A DNA stretch of 12,314 bases from a bacterium BMS3Bbin02 (GTDB taxonomy: Bacteria > Actinomycetota > Acidimicrobiia > Spongiisociales > UBA5794): the NCBI GenBank assembly GCA_002898115.1, contig BDTL01000221.1, positions 1-12,314 of the forward strand, written 5' to 3'. The notes below the pieces were generated by a model, which worked only from the letters and a program-made list of their open reading frames with translations, ran no database searches and was not told where the DNA came from. Position numbers and translations under genes: made by a program. This document shows, piece after piece, positions 6,393-12,314 of the stretch (its first letter is position 1; every line of letters starts with the position of its first letter).

Positions 6393-7375
6393 CGTGTGGT
6401 GTCCGGAACGGTAGCGCGACGTTTTGTTGTGTAGACGTTGTGAGTGGTCCAGGTACCGTGGTCGGTCGGGCGCACCTCGACGATCTCTTCGAGGAGTCGC
6501 CCGGCAGGTGTTCTCCGCAGGAAGACGACGTACCCGACGACAGCCGCGATGGTTCGTTCGGCGAAGCCAACCGTCACGTTCGACCCCGCCAGGATCGAGT
6601 ACGACACCATCTTCTCGAGCGCGTCGGCAGCCGAGTTGGCGTGGAGCGTGGCGAGTCCTGCACAGCCGGCGTTGAGTGCCATCAACAAATCGAGCGCCTC
6701 GGGACCGCGTACTTCTCCGACGACGATACGGTCCGGTCGCTGCCGTAGTGCTTCACGTACCAGATCCCTGAGGGTGATTTCGGCGCCGCCGTCGAGTCCC
6801 GCCTCTCTTGTCTGCATCTGGGTGATGTCAGGCAACTCGGAGGCGATTTCGAAGACTTCTTCGCAAGTGACAACACGACGGTCCGGGGGGACCTCTGACA
6901 ACAGACAGTTCACCAACGTGGTCTTGCCCACTCCGGGTGCACCGGCAATCAGGATCGTCTCATCGTTTGCGATTGCGGCGGTGAGGAAACGACTGACATG
7001 GTCGGGCATCGTCTGGTTGTCTACAAGCGTCGCCATGCGGTTGGCGCGCACCACGAACTTGCGTATCTGGATGTTGAGACGGTCGGGATGGGTGACTGGA
7101 GGACCGGTGATGTGAACCCGCGATCCGTCCTCAAGTTGAGCGGAGACAATCGGGTTCGCAAGGTCGAGACGTCGCCCGGTCCCGGCCAGGAGCTGGTCCG
7201 CGATGCGACGGACGTTCACCGTAGTGGTCACCACGGGCAGAAGTTCCTTCCGCCCTTCACGCACGACGAAGGTGCGAAGCGAGCCGAGGATGATGATCTC
7301 CTCGACAAGGGGATCGGCAAGTAGTGGACCCACGAACCCGTAGCGCGTCGTGGCGCGATCAACTGCGATCGTCAT
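6389..7375 (-). CDS. tadA: Tad/Flp pilus assembly ATPase TadA (CpaF)
   Basis: A 328-residue secretion ATPase of the type II/IV (VirB11/PulE) superfamily that powers Flp pilus assembly at the cytoplasmic membrane. Landmarks: Walker A GAPGVGKTT at 145-153; the 'VVTCEEVFEI' segment at 168-177, in the place of the usual Asp-box 'EDTxEL'; Walker B 'RIVVGEVRG' at 216-224 with Glu221; and the His box 'ATLHANS' at 242-248. An N-terminal domain of about 130 residues with 'DPLVEEIIILG' corresponds to the 'dp.vtEImvng' motif of CpaF. The protein is shorter than many CpaF proteins (about 400-450), lacking most of the extreme N-terminal extension. The ATG at 7375 overlaps the upstream stop as ATGA. Confidence 0.94.
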   Translation of the reverse strand: MTIAVDRATTRYGFVGPLLADPLVEEIIILGSLRTFVVREGRKELLPVVTTTVNVRRIADQLLAGTGRRLDLANPIVSAQLEDGSRVHITGPPVTHPDRLNIQIRKFVVRANRMATLVDNQTMPDHVSRFLTAAIANDETILIAGAPGVGKTTLVNCLLSEVPPDRRVVTCEEVFEIASELPDITQMQTREAGLDGGAEITLRDLVREALRQRPDRIVVGEVRGPEALDLLMALNAGCAGLATLHANSAADALEKMVSYSILAGSNVTVGFAERTIAAVVGYVVFLRRTPAGRLLEEIVEVRPTDHGTWTTHNVYTTKRRATVPDTTR

Positions 7376-8394
7376 ACCGATACCACCTGCTCAAGCGCCT
7401 TGAGCAGCGACTTGTGGGGTGCCAGTGCGTGGCGGGAGCGGTCGCGGATCGCGGGGTTGTCGGGTATCAACGCTGTCGGGGTTATGCCCGTCCAGCGCCG
7501 GACCGCATCGCCCACCTGGAGGGTGTCGCGCCGGGGAACTCTGTTGACGACGAGTTGTGGCTGTGGCCCGGACCAGGCCGCAACAAACTTTGCGACACGC
7601 ACGATTCCGACCGCCGACGCATCGCAAACGATGATTGCTTCATCGGCGCGTTTAGTGATGGTCGCCAGCGGGTTTGGACCCGCGTCTACAACGACGTGTG
7701 CCGTTGACGCCGCGATTCCTTCGAGGAGCGGAGCCGCGCTGTCCGCTAGGTACTCGGCGTTGCGGGCCCCCGCGATTATGCCGATAGCTGCGAACCGTTG
7801 GACACACGGGGTGAGTGCGTGGCCCGCATGGATAAGGTCGATGGCGTCCTCGATTGTCGGGTTGGGTCGCAGGTTCAGCCGAACCGCAATCGCCGGGTCA
7901 GTCGGGTCGGCATCCACGAGCACTGTGTCGCGGCGCCGTGCGATAAGCGTCGCGACACCGATAGCCACCTCCGTGATCCCCGGGGCGCCTCGGGGTCCGG
8001 TGACAACTGTGATGGGTCCCGTCGGAACGGGGGAACCGAGAGTATCAGGGAGAGCAACGCGGAGGCGATGCAAGACAACTTCGGGTTCTTCGGTGTCTTT
8101 GATGACGACGTCGACCCCCATTCCCGCAAGCTGCCCAGGAGCTACAGGGTCCCCGGCCGGGTACATACCGATCACAACGATTCCCTGGCCTATCCAGGCG
8201 TGGACAATTGAGGTTGTGAGCCACGGTGTCTCTGCACCCACGACGATCGCATCGATGGCGCCATCGACGTCAAGGACGTCGTCTGGTTGGTAGATCCGTG
8301 CCACGAGACGCACGCGGGCGGTGTCGTGGGCAGACGCGACCAGTGCTGCTTCCCACTCTCTGGCCGATAGGACCGTTGCAATCCGTGGGATCAA
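7372..8394 (-). CDS. TadZ/CpaE-like pilus localisation protein (MinD/ParA fold, degenerate Walker A)
   Basis: A 340-residue protein with the CpaE/TadZ arrangement. The N-terminal receiver-like domain (about 1-115) has alternating strands such as 'AIDAIVVGAE' and 'GIVVIGMYPAG'. It is followed by a MinD/ParA-type P-loop domain (about 126-340) with 'DTVLVDADPTDPAIAVRL' (156-173) and 'AHVVVDAGPNPLAT', matching the switch I and Walker B regions. The Walker A position reads 'TGPRGAPGITE' (132-142), so the KGGxGK lysines and the Ser/Thr are gone. TadZ proteins are known to include atypical ATPases, and the family marks the site of pilus assembly at the cell pole. Translation starts at TTG 8394, overlapping the preceding stop as TTGA. 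It is directly upstream of tadA, as expected. Confidence 0.85.
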   Translation of the reverse strand: MIPRIATVLSAREWEAALVASAHDTARVRLVARIYQPDDVLDVDGAIDAIVVGAETPWLTTSIVHAWIGQGIVVIGMYPAGDPVAPGQLAGMGVDVVIKDTEEPEVVLHRLRVALPDTLGSPVPTGPITVVTGPRGAPGITEVAIGVATLIARRRDTVLVDADPTDPAIAVRLNLRPNPTIEDAIDLIHAGHALTPCVQRFAAIGIIAGARNAEYLADSAAPLLEGIAASTAHVVVDAGPNPLATITKRADEAIIVCDASAVGIVRVAKFVAAWSGPQPQLVVNRVPRRDTLQVGDAVRRWTGITPTALIPDNPAIRDRSRHALAPHKSLLKALEQVVSV

Positions 8395-9005
8395 GGGTTC
8401 ACCTTGATCAGGTCGAGATCGCCCGCGTACGACGCGTTGGCGAGGTCCACGGCGAGCTGATCGGTAACGGCAAGGATGAGGCGAAGCTCGTCCCCGAACG
8501 CCGTTGATTCGGCGAGGACGGCGGAGATGACGTAGACGTCGCGCGCGAGGACTTCGGTAGTCGCGTCTGATCCGACACCGGCAGTTCGAGTCACGAGGAT
8601 GTCGACGGAGTCGCCTGCCTGAATCTCACCGAGCACTGCCTGAGTCGCGGGGATCGCGAGCGCCATTTGCTGTGGCGCAGTGATCTGCTGAGGTGGTCGA
8701 ATCAGCGATACCAGCAGCGGTTCCCCTTCGGTGAGTGGTGTTACGAGAGTCCAATCGGCGAGTTCACCGATGTCGGACCCGACGATGAGGCCGTCGGCGT
8801 TGTCGACGTTGCGATAGGTCACGGGTAGGTCTCCGAGGGCAGTGCCCGCAGGCAACGGGCCGTCTGCGACCAGAACCGCAGTGAGGCTTGGGGGTGCGCT
8901 AAGCGCTAGGACCAGCAGCGCCGACGCAAACCCAGCGGCGAGCGCCAGGGCAGTTCGGCGATCGATCGTCGGAAGTGCGGCGAGCCGCTCGGAGACTGTT
9001 GTCAC
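8391..9005 (-). CDS. cpaB: SAF-domain pilus protein, CpaB/RcpC-like
   Basis: A 204-residue protein with one transmembrane helix (about 18-37) after a short cytoplasmic start. An SAF domain follows (about 43-104), with 'VLVADGPLPAGTALGDLPVTYR', where the 'i.aG..i...dl' pattern is typical. Next is the RcpC/CpaB domain (about 112-200), with 'AIPATQAVLGEIQAGDSVDIL' resembling CpaB 'v.v....gv.G.i.pGdrVDv'. CpaB proteins sit at the outer face of the membrane beside the pilus channel. In monoderms the partner secretin is absent, and none is seen here. The GTG start at 9005 overlaps the previous stop (GTGA), and the 3' end overlaps the TadZ-like gene by TTGA. Confidence 0.87.
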   Translation of the reverse strand: MTTVSERLAALPTIDRRTALALAAGFASALLVLALSAPPSLTAVLVADGPLPAGTALGDLPVTYRNVDNADGLIVGSDIGELADWTLVTPLTEGEPLLVSLIRPPQQITAPQQMALAIPATQAVLGEIQAGDSVDILVTRTAGVGSDATTEVLARDVYVISAVLAESTAFGDELRLILAVTDQLAVDLANASYAGDLDLIKVNP

Positions 9006-9307
9006 GGCCGGACCTCTACGGAAACGATGCTGCGCAGCATGACGAGCCGACTGGTTCCCTCGTCCGTCATCGTGATGTGGTCTGCGCCGACACTGGCCAC
9101 GACTCCCCGATGCAGATGACCGTCGCTCGTGGTGACGAGGGCGGAAGAATCGGCGTCGGCGAGGTTCAACATGCGGTCGCGGAGCGTTGTCCGTCGGATG
9201 GCGGCGGCTCGTGCAGCGTGCTGTTCAGCTAACAACGTTGCGTCGAGTTGGCGTCGCAACTCGCGACTGATCCCGATGAGATCAGGGTGCCTGCCAGTCT
9301 CCACCAC
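9002..9307 (-). CDS. Small conserved-type protein, helical N-terminus plus small barrel; first gene of Tad operon
   Basis: A 101-residue product. GTG codons at 9307 and 9304 are both possible starts; GGGAAGG lies 4 and 7 bases before them respectively. Residues about 10-45 are a charged Ala/Arg/Leu-rich helical stretch (possible coiled coil). Residues about 53-101 look like a short beta-barrel: 'SALVTTSDGHLHRGVVASVGADHITMTD' and 'RLVMLRSIVSVEV', reminiscent of Sm-like or hydrophilic barrel proteins encoded by many actinobacteria. No catalytic residue is seen and the function is unknown. Its GTGA overlap with cpaB argues that it is translated with, and perhaps serves, the pilus operon; it could equally be a regulatory nucleic-acid-binding protein. 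Both statements are inference. Confidence 0.7.
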   Translation of the reverse strand: MVETGRHPDLIGISRELRRQLDATLLAEQHAARAAAIRRTTLRDRMLNLADADSSALVTTSDGHLHRGVVASVGADHITMTDEGTSRLVMLRSIVSVEVRP

Positions 9308-9592
9308 TATGCCTTCCCACTAGCCGTACTTGAATCCAATCACTTCCAAGTAGCAACAGGCAAGGGTGTCGCTTAGATTTTTTTCGCGACCGATCAACCG
9401 TGAGTCATGTCTGTTGACTGGTTCGGTGCCCGGTTCAGGACCGTTCCACCAGTTGCAGGGCCGGTGCGAGCCTTCTCAAGTGAACCCACGAGGAGATATC
9501 CTACGTTCACTTCCAGCATTGGGTGCGTCGCGCGAAACGAGCCGAGAGCGGACACGACTTCATCTCCGAACGCAAAACCGGGCTTGTCGGCT
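9308..9592. other. Intergenic region upstream of the Tad operon
   Basis: This 285-bp gap separates the stop of the SLH/excalibur gene from the first pilus gene and should hold the operon promoter. Seven T's at 9378-9384 (an A-tract on the transcribed strand) lie in the loop of a small inverted repeat (GTCGC 9368-9372 with GCGAC 9386-9390). I found no -35/-10 pair I would defend, and no hairpin-plus-T-run terminator after the SLH gene. Short open frames on both strands here lack ribosome sites and family resemblance. Confidence 0.5.
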
Positions 9593-10411
9593 CTATGGCG
9601 CTCCGGGTAGGGACTCGCACGCCACCCCGTTGTTGTCGCCGTCCAGATTCCCCACGTCGCCGTAGTACGGGAAGTAGAAGTCGAACCACTCCTGAGCCTC
9701 GGCCCACGTCGCGAAGTCTGAGCAGTTCTTTGCATCGCCGGGATCCATCGGCGGCGGGGGTGTGATCGCTGTGAGGCCGAGCCCGCGAGCGAGGAACGAC
9801 GCCATTTGGTCTCGAAGGACGAGATCGGTCGGACAGAAGTTCGTGTTGTCAGGCGGGTTGCAGCCTTTTGTGACACCCGCCGTGGCCAGCTTGTTGATGT
9901 CGTTCACGAAGATCGAACCTTCAGTGTCGGCGAAGAGACCACCCCCGCCATCGTCGCTGTACCCGAAGGCTCGTACGAGGAATGCGGCCATGACCTCACG
10001 GGTCACATTTGCGTCCGGACAGAACTGGTCGTTGTCGGGTGGGTTACAGCCCTTGGTGATGCCCGCGGCAGCCATTCGATTGATGTCAGTCTCGAAGACG
10101 GAGCCATTGTCGTCAGTGAAGAAATCGGTGCTGGTCCCTGGCAGGCTGAGAGCTCGGGCAAGAAACGCGGACATCTGACCTCGTGTGACCGTCGCACTCG
10201 GGCAATAGAGGTCGTTGTCCGGCGGGTTGCAGCCCTTCGTAATGCCGTCAGCTGCGATCGCTTCAATGTTGCCTTCGTGGATGTTTCCATCGTCGTCGAA
10301 GAAGGTGCCGAGTGGAGGTAAGTCTCCGGCGTACGCCACGACCGAGAGCACAGAGAACACCATGCTCGTTGCAGCGAGCATCACAATAATTGTCCTTGTT
10401 CGACTCTTCAC
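9593..10411 (-). CDS. Secreted SLH-like repeat protein with C-terminal excalibur calcium-binding motif
   Basis: A 272-residue product from the GTG at 10411, chosen because AAGGGG lies 7 bases upstream and a clean signal peptide follows (basic 'KSRTR', hydrophobic core to about 27, likely cut after 'AYA' at 28); the frame extends to 10447 without such support. Three SLH-like repeats cover about 35-88, 96-150 and 158-211, each with a Cys pair (C61/C70, C122/C131, C184/C193) in the 'GCNPPDN' loop. After a Pro-rich linker (about 215-225), residues 229-266 form an excalibur motif: 'CSDFATWAEAQEWF' and 'DGDNNGVACE', a Cys-flanked Dx[DN]xDGxxCE calcium loop. The protein is presumably attached to, or part of, the cell surface. 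It is paralogous to the N-terminal part of the 1-1815 protein and divergent from the toxin-antitoxin pair. Confidence 0.92.
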   Translation of the reverse strand: MKSRTRTIIVMLAATSMVFSVLSVVAYAGDLPPLGTFFDDDGNIHEGNIEAIAADGITKGCNPPDNDLYCPSATVTRGQMSAFLARALSLPGTSTDFFTDDNGSVFETDINRMAAAGITKGCNPPDNDQFCPDANVTREVMAAFLVRAFGYSDDGGGGLFADTEGSIFVNDINKLATAGVTKGCNPPDNTNFCPTDLVLRDQMASFLARGLGLTAITPPPPMDPGDAKNCSDFATWAEAQEWFDFYFPYYGDVGNLDGDNNGVACESLPGAP

Positions 10412-10445
10412 GCCAACACCCCTTTTTGATGAGAAACCATGACCC

Positions 10446-10475
10446 AACTAATTGCACTCTAGGCCATTGTGTCAA
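10446..10475 (-). promoter_or_regulatory. Candidate promoter for the SLH/excalibur gene
   Basis: On the minus strand a perfect TTGACA (10475-10470) is followed after 17-18 bases by ATTAGT/TTAGTT (10452-10446), about 35 bases before the GTG start and its AAGGGG site. The -35 is strong and the -10 weak. The -35 overlaps the presumed -35 of the plus-strand toxin-antitoxin promoter, so the two promoters could compete or share an operator. Confidence 0.45.
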
Positions 10476-10502
10476 CACGTGATGTGTGTATACTATGTGT
10501 AT
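10467..10502 (+). promoter_or_regulatory. Candidate leaderless promoter and operator for the vapBC-like pair
   Basis: TTGTGT (10467-10472), a 16-base spacer and TATACT (10489-10494) put the expected transcription start at or next to the ATG at 10501. This would give a leaderless mRNA, which fits the absence of a Shine-Dalgarno sequence. Two copies of TGTGTAT (10485-10491 and 10496-10502) lie 11 bp apart across the -10, one helical turn, which is the kind of spacing used by ribbon-helix-helix antitoxins that repress their own promoter. GTGT-CA-ACAC (10469-10478) is a further small inverted repeat. Confidence 0.5.
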
Positions 10503-10728
10503 GGCGCGAGTAAACGTATATCTTCCCGACGAACTAGCTTCCGCGGTGAAGGCGGCGGATCTGAATGTGTCGAAGCTCACCCAGGAGGCTCTCCGCAGCG
10601 CGCTGGCAGCCACTCGTATCGACGAGTGGCTCGATCAGATTCATTCAGTCCGTCCGCTTGGAATCGACCAGGACCACGTCGTTTCCGCAGTAGCGGCGGC
10701 CAAAGACGAACTCGAGGGTCATGGCTAA
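10501..10728 (+). CDS. Ribbon-helix-helix antitoxin, VapB-like
   Basis: A 75-residue product from the ATG at 10501; in-frame starts at 10486 (GTG) and 10495 (ATG) would only prepend a few residues and overlap the -10 element. The N-terminus 'MARVNVYLPDELASAVKAA' is the DNA-binding strand and first helix of a CopG/MetJ-type ribbon-helix-helix fold, with 'LNVSKLTQEALRSAL' as the second helix. The remaining residues (about 42-75) would wrap around the toxin. It overlaps the downstream PIN-domain toxin gene by 8 bp, the standard antitoxin-first order. It is expected to neutralise the toxin and repress its own promoter. No partial duplication or frameshift is seen. Confidence 0.88.
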   Translation: MARVNVYLPDELASAVKAADLNVSKLTQEALRSALAATRIDEWLDQIHSVRPLGIDQDHVVSAVAAAKDELEGHG

Positions 10729-11119
10729 AGCAATTGTCATAGACGCTTCCTCGATGGTTGATCTCCTTGTCGGGGCATCGTCGGCAGAGGCGATCCAGAG
10801 TCGACTGCGCGGCAATGAGCTGCACGCCCCGGCACATTTCGACGCCGAGGTACTCTCGGCACTCGGACGTCTCCACCGCGGCGGACACCTCACTGTCCGC
10901 CAGGTCACCGAACGGCTTCGGCGCTTGGCTGATGCTCCAATCGAACGTCACCTTCTCGCCCCACTGCTCGCAGGAGCGTGGAAGTTGCGTCATAACCTGC
11001 GGCTGGTCGATGCGGTCTATGTCGAGCTCGCCAACCGTCTTGGCGTACCAATCGTCACGACGGATGCCGGCCTGGCCGCAACATCCCCGGTGGCCGAACA
11101 TATCATCGGTGGAAGGTAG
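10721..11119 (+). CDS. vapC: PIN-domain ribonuclease toxin, VapC-like
   Basis: A 132-residue PIN-domain protein, the usual VapC length. The acidic metal-binding residues are all present: Asp8 in 'VIDASSMVDLL', Glu43 in 'FDAEVLSALGRL', Asp97 in 'LRLVDAVYVELA' and Asp115 in 'IVTTDAGLA'. VapC toxins cut specific RNAs, often tRNA or rRNA, and arrest growth when the antitoxin is degraded; the target cannot be read from sequence. The ATG at 10721 lies inside the end of the antitoxin gene (8-bp overlap), so the two are translated together. The gene ends 13 bp from the convergent nuclease gene. Confidence 0.92.
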   Translation: MAKAIVIDASSMVDLLVGASSAEAIQSRLRGNELHAPAHFDAEVLSALGRLHRGGHLTVRQVTERLRRLADAPIERHLLAPLLAGAWKLRHNLRLVDAVYVELANRLGVPIVTTDAGLAATSPVAEHIIGGR

Positions 11120-11132
11120 ATCTCTGCGCCCT

Positions 11133-12158
11133 CTAGTAACTCTTTGAGTCAACGATGTTGCCGGACGGGTCGAGTATGAAGACCGTGTCGCCAGAGTTGT
11201 TCCAGATAGCTGACGACGTGAAACACCAATACAAGAGAGCGTCAGTGTTCGTACCGCAGCCGGTATGGAGACGTACGGTGTCTCCCGCCGCGAGGATGAA
11301 TCCATTGGGAAAACTGTATCGGTGGGAGGCTGATTCGTCCTTCACGCCCCACCCGGTCAGATCAACTGTGGTCGAGCCGAGGTTGGCGATTTCTACCCAT
11401 TCGTCGTTGAGATTGTTGTTGTCGTTCCCCTCTGCGTTATGACGGATCGCACCGACGCGGATTTCGCCCGCAGCGGTTACCCCGCAAGCGTCCGGCGCCC
11501 ACATGCCTATGCCCTCGGCTTCTGCTTGTGTCTGGGCGGCGTCCATGACGGTGGCCTTCGCGGTGTCCGGCTCGTACCGGCGAGCGAGTGCCAATCCTTC
11601 CCGGACAAGGATCTCGTTGACGAACAGGTCACCCACATAGACGTATCGCAGCAGTCGGTCATACTGATCACGGTTGGAGATGTCCGATTCCAGCCGTACG
11701 GTTTGGCCCGCCACAAGCGCAGTCATGCGGGCCGTAGCGGCGGCCGCGATGCATTCACCTCCCTCGGGAGCGTTGATGCCTATCAGGCGAAGCCGCTCCT
11801 CGACCCCGTCGATGACGACGCGAATAGTGTCCCCGTCGGTGATAGAAACCACTGCGGCTAATTCACCGATGATCGGATTCGGCGGAACCGTTGTCTCCGT
11901 TGGCTCCGCGGTTGTTGTCGTTACGGTGGTGGTACCGGTGATCGCAGTGGTCGAGGTAGTCGTGGTTGAGGAATCGCCGGCGACTGTGGTAGTTGTGTTG
12001 GCTGTTAATCCGGTAGTGCTCGACTCACCTGGGGACGGCTCAGTGATCGTGGATGCGGGTGGAGTGCTCGCGACTGTGGTGGTGCCGCCGGATGTTGCTG
12101 CGCAGGCGGACATCAGATACAGAAAGACTCCGACGGCCAGAACACGTGATATCGACAC
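11133..12158 (-). CDS. Lipoprotein with thermonuclease (SNase) and lamin-tail domains
   Basis: A 341-residue product from the GTG at 12158. AGGAGG lies 11 bases upstream, and this start gives a compact lipoprotein signal (Arg5, hydrophobic core, Cys19 after 'LMSA'); the frame could start at ATG 12227, but that would place 23 extra residues before the signal. After a Thr/Ser-rich linker (about 25-95), residues about 98-222 are a staphylococcal-nuclease-like domain. It has 'DGDT' (Asp108, Asp110), Arg124 and Glu132 in 'RLRLIGINAPE', and Arg168 in 'DRLLRYVYV', matching the catalytic Arg/Glu/Arg of SNase; Asn129 replaces the Asp40 calcium ligand, as in many bacterial homologues. Residues about 232-341 form a lamin-tail domain ('NDEWVEIANLGSTTVDLTGWGVKD'). 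It is probably a surface-anchored nuclease for nutrient DNA or defence. It converges on vapC. Confidence 0.92.
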   Translation of the reverse strand: MSISRVLAVGVFLYLMSACAATSGGTTTVASTPPASTITEPSPGESSTTGLTANTTTTVAGDSSTTTTSTTAITGTTTVTTTTAEPTETTVPPNPIIGELAAVVSITDGDTIRVVIDGVEERLRLIGINAPEGGECIAAAATARMTALVAGQTVRLESDISNRDQYDRLLRYVYVGDLFVNEILVREGLALARRYEPDTAKATVMDAAQTQAEAEGIGMWAPDACGVTAAGEIRVGAIRHNAEGNDNNNLNDEWVEIANLGSTTVDLTGWGVKDESASHRYSFPNGFILAAGDTVRLHTGCGTNTDALLYWCFTSSAIWNNSGDTVFILDPSGNIVDSKSY

Positions 12159-12188
12159 CGGAACACCGACCTCCTGTTGCACGGTTGC

Positions 12189-12217
12189 AGTTAACTCACT
12201 GCCGCCGAGTATCGCAA
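12189..12217 (-). promoter_or_regulatory. Candidate promoter for the nuclease-lamin-tail gene
   Basis: On the minus strand TTGCGA (12217-12212), 17 bases, then TTAACT (12194-12189). The predicted start of transcription would lie just before the AGGAGG site and GTG 12158, and downstream of the alternative ATG 12227, which supports the shorter protein. It is a motif match only. Confidence 0.4.
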
Positions 12218-12245
12218 GGCTGCTCATTGCCAGAAGGAGAACCGT

Positions 12246-12314
12246 CTAATGCTGGAGTTTCCGGCGATACTCTTCGGGCTTCTCGACGCCTGCGTAGAAC
12301 ACGGGTGTCCGTCG
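12246..12314 (-). CDS. C-terminal end of an unidentified gene (cut by window edge)
   Basis: The minus strand is open from the right edge to a TAG at 12246-12248, giving 22 residues ending 'AGVEKPEEYRRKLQH'. The charged, soluble composition looks like a real C-terminus, and the neighbouring nuclease gene is on the same strand 88 bp downstream. The plus strand competes: AAGGAG (12234-12239) stands 9 bases before an ATG at 12249, whose frame is also open to the edge ('MLEFPAILFGLLDACVEHG'). Only one can be right, and 66 bases are not enough to decide. No family is recognised for either. Confidence 0.4.
   Translation of the reverse strand, partial: RRTPVFYAGVEKPEEYRRKLQH

Noticed and set aside
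3886..8293. Several long plus-strand frames opposite the pilus genes
   Set aside because: High GC makes long antisense frames common; they are Arg/Ser/Ala-rich without domains, while the minus strand encodes a complete, ordered Tad gene set.
9368..9390. Hairpin with an A/T-rich loop as a terminator of the SLH/excalibur gene
   Set aside because: The stem is only 5 bp and the A/T run is in the loop rather than after the stem.
9394..9592. Minus-strand frame continuing past the SLH/excalibur stop, with protein-like composition, and a plus-strand 67-residue frame over the same bases
   Set aside because: Neither has a ribosome site or a recognised motif, and the minus frame arises as a shifted shadow of the SLH gene. 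Third-position base use is mixed. Left as intergenic.
11870..12110. Val/Thr-rich plus-strand frame opposite the nuclease gene (1.2 kb region of long plus-strand ORFs)
   Set aside because: It is the complement of the Thr/Ser-rich linker (repeated Thr codons read as Val-Val runs); the minus strand carries recognisable SNase and lamin-tail domains.

Overview
The window looks like a chromosomal stretch from a high-GC Gram-positive (Actinobacteria), most likely of the Acidimicrobiia type. This rests on three things: the GC-rich third codon positions, a Tad/Flp pilus cluster of the monoderm kind with no secretin gene in view, and two secreted proteins built from S-layer-homology-like repeats carrying the 'GCNPPxND..CP' signature that I associate with Acidimicrobiia. 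The assignment is an inference; no rRNA or marker gene is present.

Layout, left to right. Positions 1-1815 (minus) hold the start of a large secreted protein, three SLH-like repeats followed by a right-handed beta-helix, which runs off the left edge. Positions 1816-1969 are intergenic and contain a perfect 58-bp palindrome. Next are a small lipoprotein of unknown role (1970-2665, minus) and a decayed remnant of a matrixin-like metalloprotease (about 2679-2810, minus).

Positions 2915-9307 (all minus, transcribed right to left) form one tightly packed operon for a Tad (type IVc) pilus. In transcription order it encodes a small helix-plus-barrel protein, a CpaB/SAF protein, a TadZ/CpaE-like P-loop protein with a degenerate Walker A, the TadA/CpaF ATPase, the TadB and TadC platform proteins, an Flp-type pilin, two TadE-like and one TadG-like pseudopilins, and a single-pass membrane protein. 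The first six genes are joined by 4-bp stop/start overlaps, which suggests translational coupling. No prepilin peptidase (TadV/CpaA), TadD or secretin lies in the window.

Positions 9593-10411 (minus) encode a second secreted SLH-like protein, with a C-terminal excalibur-type calcium-binding motif. Its promoter region is shared, head to head, with a plus-strand vapBC-type toxin-antitoxin pair (10501-11119). A minus-strand lipoprotein (11133-12158) joins a thermonuclease domain to a lamin-tail domain and converges on vapC. The last 70 bases contain the end of one more minus-strand reading frame, with a competing plus-strand start.

As a whole this is a cell-surface region: pilus assembly flanked on both sides by envelope or secreted proteins that share one repeat family. 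The toxin-antitoxin pair is the only clearly accessory module. I saw no rRNA, tRNA, CRISPR array, transposase or phage gene.
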